From Watersipora subatra (lineage: Eukaryota; Bryozoa; Gymnolaemata; Cheilostomatida; Watersiporidae), in the NCBI RefSeq assembly GCF_963576615.1, contig NC_088714.1, positions 65,418,667 to 65,482,666 on the forward strand: a stretch of 64,000 nt of DNA. Reading direction: 5' to 3'. A program made the position numbers and the translations under genes. Within the stretch, counting starts at the first letter, position 1. Every line of letters begins with the position of its first letter. Under the pieces are notes generated by a model. That model was not told the origin of the DNA. It saw nothing but the letters and a program-made list of their open reading frames with translations, and ran no database searches. This document shows, piece after piece, positions 57,930-64,000 of this stretch.

Positions 57930-58972
57930 ATGTCAGACGTTTATGATTGCAGAGATAATGATGATTTGACGAATGGTAAGTTATTAGAAATGTTCGCTGT
58001 GAAGTAAGTGCATAGGTGCTTACACAAGTGCCTTGTTACCCGATGGATAAGATGAACACCATTGGTCTACATTAGAATATAACTAAATTTATTTACATGT
58101 TACATATTTAAATTTATTCATGTCTAGTGTCTCGGCAAGTCATGTGCAAAGCATATCCAATTAAACTATGCAGCAGTCACAGTAAACCATGCTATATGTC
58201 TAACAAACAACACAAAGTGCCCTACAGTCAAATTATTAAAATAAGAGCAAAGCTGCATAATAAGAAAACTAAATATACATGTCCATACACTATAGGACTG
58301 TTTAGGTAATCCTAGAATCTGTAACGCACTGAATGAGGAGATGACACCTTATTGGTCAATTTAAAGCTTTATCTTGTACGTACTTCTCTAGTAGAATTGT
58401 ACAAAAAAAGATTAAACCTTTCTACATAGAACGATTGCCTATCATAGGTTAGCTCTATTGCCATTTTGCTTTTAGATGAACACTTCGACAATTTTAAAAT
58501 TGCTGGCTTGCCAGGTGAAACGACACAGAGATCGTACTGCGTAGCTCAGCTTCAGTCAGAGTCGGGAGAGCCTGAACAGATCTTCACCAGACCTAATGCG
58601 TCAGGAGTATTCACTTCAGAAAGGATTTGTGATGATTTTGCTAAATACTACAAAGATAATAAACAGTCAGGCAAGACACTGATAGTGTATACCAATTATT
58701 CTCCAACATGGAGGTGCCCAGAGGTTTGGATGGATCTGCAAGAAAAGTACGACATAGAAATAGAGATGAGAGCGGCTAGCCCATATGCCAGAGGAGAATC
58801 TGAAGTGAAAGAAATGTTAAGAAGCAATAAACACATTCGGCTGAATGCTTTCAGACCTAATGATTGGCAAGTTGTGGCTAATATGATAAAGGAACCACAT
58901 ATTCCACCATCAGCAGAAAGGTTGGCAGCGGATGCTAAGGCTCAAGCAGTTTTTAATAGTTGGCGCAATTAA
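57930..58972 (+). CDS. AID/APOBEC-like deaminase-fold protein, zinc site degenerate (gene B)
   Basis: Two exons, 57930-57975 and 58476-58972 (ATG|GTAAGT, TTTTAG|AT, phase 1), 180 residues; the exon plan equals that of 36161-37010. The ATG follows GTGAAG. Landmarks: YCVAQL (36-41), Thr62-Ser-Glu64 at the His-x-Glu position, exactly 27 residues to Pro92, then Thr93-Trp-Arg-Cys96 at the Pro-Cys-x2-Cys position, followed by helix/strand pattern and a NDWQVVANMI segment. Glu64 and the second zinc Cys (Cys96) are kept; His and first Cys are lost, so it is predicted inactive but is less changed than gene A. The C-terminal AERLAADA motif is shared. No signal peptide. Intact frame and conserved exon boundaries argue for a real gene. 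Deaminase ancestry is inference from spacing and motifs. Confidence 0.75.
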
Positions 58973-59258
58973 CTGGATAGAAGATTGTCTCATGCTTGCT
59001 GTTTGTGTGTGTAGAAAACTATTACTTGGATCAGAATACATGATACTTTTCCAGACAATACTATGACATTGCGCCTGCTGGCAGACAATAACTAAGGTAG
59101 TGAAGACAACTCCTACTGAGTAGCTTTTTAATGAGATAAATAGGTTAGTCTATTGAGCTATTTATTCAAACTTGTCTGTATAGTCAGCAAGAATGTATTA
59201 ATTATTATATTACTATTTATATCTCTTCATTTTTTTAATATCTGGGTCCATCAGGACG

Positions 59259-61015
59259 CCTGTTTCACTCCATCTAAACAGCAATGACCTGAGTGTGGCT
59301 GTCAAAAGGCTTGCAACCTTATGATTGTAACAACAAGTATGTTTTACTCCAGCTGAACAGCAATGACCTGAGTGTGGCTGACCAAAAGCTTGCAACATTA
59401 TGATTGTAACAACAAGTATGTTTTACTCCAGCTGAACAGCAATGACCTGTTGTGGCTGTCCAAAAGCTTGCAACATTATGATTGTAACAACATGTCTGTT
59501 TTACCCCAGCTAAACAGCAATGACCTGTTTGTGGCTGCCAACAGGTTTGCAGCCTTATGATTGTAACAACTTGCCTGTTTCACTCCATCTAAACAGCAAT
59601 GACCTGAGTGTGGCTGTCAAAAAGCTTGCAACCTTATGATTGTAACAACAAGTATGTTTTACTCCAGCTGAACAGCAATGACCTGAGTGTGGCTGTCCAA
59701 AAGCTTGCAACATTATGATTGTAACAACAAGTATGTTTTACTCCAGCTGAACAGCAATGACCTGTTGTGGCTGTCCAAAAACTTGCAACATTATGATTGT
59801 AACAACATGTCTGTTTTACTCCTGCTGAACAGCAATGACCTGTTTGTGGCTGTCAACAGGTTTGCAGCCTCATGATTGTAACAACTTGCCTGTTTCACTC
59901 CATCTAAACAGCAATGACCTGAGTGTGGCTGTCAAAAAGCTTGCAACCTTATGATTGTAACAACAAGTATGTTTTACTCCAGCTGAACAGCAATGACCTG
60001 AGTGTGGCTGTCCAAAAGCTTGCAACATTATGATTGTAACAACAAGTATGTTTTACTCCAGCTGAACAGCAATGACCTGTTGTGGCTGTCCAAAAGCTTG
60101 CAACATTATGATTGTAACAACATGTCTGTTTTACTCCTGCTAAACAGCAATGACCTGATTGTGGCTGTCAAAAAGCTTGCAACCTTATGATTGTAACAAT
60201 ATGTCTGTTTTACCCCAGCTAAACAGCAATGACCTGTTTGCGGCTGTCAAAAAGCTTGCAACCTTATGATTGTAACAATATGTCTGTTTTACTCCAGCTG
60301 AACAGCAATGACCTGTTTGTGGCTGTCAACAGGTTTGCAGCCTTATGATTGTAACAACTTGCCTGTTTCACTCCAGCTAAACAGCAATGACCTGATTGTG
60401 GCTGTCAAAAAGCTTGCAACCTTATGATTGTAACAATATGTCTGTTTTACCCCAGCTAAACAGCAATGACCTGTTTGCGGCTGTCAAAAAGCTTGCAACC
60501 TTATGATTGTAACAATACGTCTGTTTTACTCCAACTGAACAGCAATGACCTGTTTGTGGCTGTCAACAGGTTTGCAGCCTTATGATTGTAACAACTTGTC
60601 TGTTTTACTCCAGCTAAACAGCAATGACCTGATTGTGGCTGTCAAAAAGCTTGCAACCTTATGATTGTAACAATATGTCTGTTTCACCCCAGCTAAACAA
60701 CAATGACCTGTTTGTGGCTGTCAAAAAGCTTGCAATCTTATGATTGTAACAATATGTCTGTTTTGCTCCAGCTAAACAGCAATGTCCTGTTTGTAGGTGT
60801 CAACAGGTTTGCAGCCTTATGATTGTAACAACTTGTCTGTTTTACTCCAGCTAAACAGCAATGACCTGATTGTGGTTGTCAAAAAGCTTGCAACCTTATG
60901 ATTGTAACAATATGTCTGTTTTACCCCAGCTAAACAGCAATGACCTGTTTGTGGCTGTCAACAAGCTTGCAGCCTTACGATTGTAACAACATGTTTATTT
61001 TACTCCAGCTAAACA
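59259..61015. repeat. 79-bp satellite, ~22 units, with 315-bp higher-order unit
   Basis: Unit built on CTCCAGCTAAACAGCAATGA, CCTGTTTGTGGCTGTCAA and GCTTGCAACCTTATGATTGT. Four-unit blocks of 315 bp repeat between 59260 and 60200. Begins about 290 bp after gene B. Confidence 0.95.
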
Positions 61016-61056
61016 ACTGACTTAAAAACCACTGCTTAAACTGAAGCCTAGACAAA

Positions 61057-61205
61057 ATGTTAAACTTGATGACTTATAACAATTACTTATACTGTACTCT
61101 AGATAAGAGGTCAAATTTGATGACTTATAACAACTACTTTTACTGTACTCTAGATAAGAGGTCAAACTTGATGACTTATGACAACTACTTACACTGTATT
61201 TTAGA
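61057..61205. repeat. ~57-bp tandem repeat, 3 units
   Basis: AACTTGATGACTTATAACAA and TGTACTCTAGATAAGAGGTC repeat three times. GTCAAACTTGATGACTTATG resembles the start of the 51-bp unit downstream, so the two arrays are probably related. Confidence 0.85.
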
Positions 61206-61534
61206 GAAGGGATAGATCCATGAAAACATCTAGTTGTGCTGACCTCTTTTTTCTCGATGAGCAGAGAACAGATTTCTCTAGAAGGGTCCATGAGAGTCCA
61301 TTACTCAAAGCAATCGCCTCTCTGTTGCTTCAGCACAGTCATCGGAGACCACAGATGGGCTGGCTGAGCAAATAAACATGACTTAGGTAGACAACTCCAA
61401 GCTCAAAAGCAAGATTGTGTTGAAACTAGTCATGGCATTAACTTTTACATTCACATAAAGAAAGCAGCTGAGAATGGCTTAAATGGTTCAATATATAGTA
61501 GATGTTTGTAGTGCTCATAGACTTACAAGTCTAA

Positions 61535-63170
61535 TAATAGTCAAACCTTGACTTATGATCACTACTACATATACACTATCATAATATACAGTCAAACCTT
61601 GATTTATGATCACCACTAAATTTGCACTATCATAATATACAGTCAAACCTTGACTTATGATCACTACTACATATACACTATCATAATATACAGTCAAACC
61701 TTGACTTATGATCCCACTACATATACACTATCATAATATACAGTCAAACTTTGACTTATGATCACTACTACATATACACTATCATAATGTACAGTCAAAC
61801 CTTGACTTATGATCACCACTACATATACACTATCATAATATACAGTCAAACCTTGACTTATGATCACCACTACATATATACTATCATAATATACAGTCAA
61901 ACCTTGACTCATGATCACTACTACATATACACTATCATAATGTACAGTCAAACCTTGACTTATGATCACCACTACATATACACTATCATAATATACAGTC
62001 AAACCTTGACTTATGATCACCACTGCATATACACTATCATAATATACAGTCAAACCTTGACTTATGATCACCACTACATTTACACTATCATAATATACAG
62101 TCACACCCTGACTTATGATCACCAGTACATATACACTATCATAATATACAGTCAAACCTTGACTTATGATCACTGCTATATATACACTATCATAATACAC
62201 AGTCAAACCTTGACTTATGATCACCACTATATATACACTATCATAATATACCGTCAAACCTTGACTTATGATCACTACTACATTTACACTATCATAATAT
62301 ACAGTCAAACCTTGACTTATGATCACTACTACATATACACTATCATAATATACCGTCAAACCTTGACTTATGATCACTACTACATATACACTATCATAAT
62401 ATACAGTCACACCCTGACTTATGATCACCAGTACATATACACTATCATAATATACAGTCAAACCTTGACTTATGATCACCACTATATATACACTATCATA
62501 ATATACTGTCAAACCTTGACTTATGATCACTACTACATTTACACTATCATAATATACAGTCAAACCTTGACTTATGATCACTACTACATATACACTATCA
62601 TAATATACCGTCAAACCTTGACTGATGATCACCACTACATATACACTATCATAATATACAGTCAAACCTTGACTTATGATCACCACTGCGTATACACTAT
62701 CATAATATACAGTCAAACCTTGACTTATGATCACCACTACATGTATACTATCATAATATACAGTCAAACCTTGACTTATGTTCACCGCTACATATACACT
62801 ATCATAATATACAGTCAAACCTTGACTTATGATCACTGCTAGATATACACTATCATAATACACAGTCAAACCTTGACTTATGATCACCACTATATATACA
62901 CTATCATAATATACCGTCAAACCTTGACTTATGATCACTACTACATTTACACTATCATAATATACAGTCACACCCTGACTTATGATCACCAGTACATATA
63001 CACTATCATAATATACAGTCAAACCTTGACTGATGATCACCACTACATATACACTATCATAATATACAGTCAAACCCTGACTTATGGTCACTACTACATA
63101 TACATTATCATAATCTACAGTCAAACCTTGACTTATGATCCCCATTACATGCGCATTATCATAATATCCA
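61535..63170. repeat. 51-bp satellite, ~32 units
   Basis: Unit ACAGTCAAACCTTGACTTAT + GATCACTACTACATATACAC + TATCATAATAT. Variant subtypes (CACACCCTG, CCGTCAAACC, CACCAGTAC) recur at larger spacing, showing block duplication around 62090-62460 and 62940. Period 51 leaves long frames open (521 codons minus, 363 plus); not taken as genes. Confidence 0.96.
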
Positions 63171-63629
63171 GTTAGCAATTCCATGTAAAAGACTGAGTCA
63201 TTATAGGTAAAAATGCTTTTTTGATCCGACTGCTCGATTTCAGAAGTCAAGCAGTCAGATGGGTCAAACATTTTTCTCTTTTATAACTACATGTATTTTC
63301 ACATAAAACAATAGTGATACAACCAATGAGCACAGGTGAATGAACAATATTTTTTTCTGCTTTCAAACAAAATATAATTTAATATAAATGATGCATATAC
63401 ACTACAATACATCAATAATATGTAACTATACACACGTTAATGCAGTCACACAAAGTACAGACTCACACCAAAATTTTAATGACTAGGATGGAATTGGGTT
63501 TTAGCACTCAGAATATGTTTTATAGTACGGTTCCATCTGGGTACATGCCAATCTCATTGTTTGGTAAAGGTGGTCTTGTATACTCACATGAATATGTTGA
63601 TGAGAATATTGTACACAGCCACCACGTGC

Positions 63630-64000
63630 TGAGTCATGTTTTTACGTTTTAAAATAAACGTGTTTTAAAACTTTTAAAACATTTGCGTTGAAAACAGAGC
63701 TGCGGAAGGATGCTGTAAGGATGTCACCAATGAGTACGATGAAAATTCAACCTCCGATCACAAATATTTGTGCAATTATACGAATAGTGATGCTTACATC
63801 TTATGCAGTACTTCGTTGTTAATAGGAAGTTTTCAAAAATACCTCCCTTGAACCGGAGGGTTGAATCGCTTCAAAGAATTGAACATGCTACATTTGAAAC
63901 ACTTTACACGCTATGAAGATTTAAAATATGACAAAAATTCATTGCGTGTAACACTAGTGAAAGTGCTAGCTGAGTCATGTTAGGATACAATGCCTTTATT
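63630..64000. repeat. dispersed repeat, copy 2 (runs off the edge)
   Basis: Second copy of 40158-40580, same orientation, continuing past the end of the window. Confidence 0.8.

Noticed and set aside
61706-63271. 521-codon minus frame and 363-codon plus frame
   Set aside because: Translations of the 51-bp array on opposite strands; no start context or conserved domain.

Overview
This is nuclear DNA from an animal. Genes are split by GT-AG introns, intergenic space is AT-rich, and DNA transposons, LTR retroelement relics, SINE-like repeats and tandem arrays fill much of the window. The divergence of the conserved proteins from vertebrates and the repeat style suggest a marine invertebrate, possibly a lophotrochozoan such as a mollusc or bryozoan; the species cannot be fixed from sequence alone.

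Genes. (1) The first ten coding exons of BIRC6 (BRUCE/Apollon) lie on the minus strand from 20202 to 2011, including the BIR zinc domain; the gene runs off the left edge. (2) NDUFAF6, a mitochondrial complex I assembly factor, is complete in three exons on the plus strand (26837-28790). (3) Two paralogous two-exon plus-strand genes (36161-37010 and 57930-58972) encode small proteins with the spacing of AID/APOBEC-like deaminases but without key zinc ligands. They look like pseudoenzymes and are the least familiar genes here.

Mobile elements. A Tigger-like element (177-1615) sits in a tandem array and carries a nested MITE. A hAT-type element (5008-6111) has a perfect 8-bp target duplication. 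A short LTR element (22000-24386) has only a gag-like reading frame. A broken BEL/Pao gag lies at 30007-31820. Two decayed hAT transposases lie on the minus strand (41690-45212 and 51811-53514); the first was split by a second Tigger-like element that itself holds a foldback MITE. Copies of several unclassified dispersed families are also present.

Tandem arrays. At least thirteen arrays have periods from 2 to 90 bp. Two of them, in BIRC6 introns 4 and 10, are built from units that contain the exon end and its 5' splice site, so the true donor is followed by rows of near-copies. The 6-kb, 48-bp array (45931-51881) begins inside the 3' coding end of a hAT transposase and appears to have grown from it. 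The 90-bp array (55085-57609) is almost perfectly homogeneous. The very long reading frames across these arrays are best explained by periods divisible by three.

The genes do not form a pathway. The main biology is a gene-poor region where satellites arise from gene and transposon sequence and may affect splicing of BIRC6.
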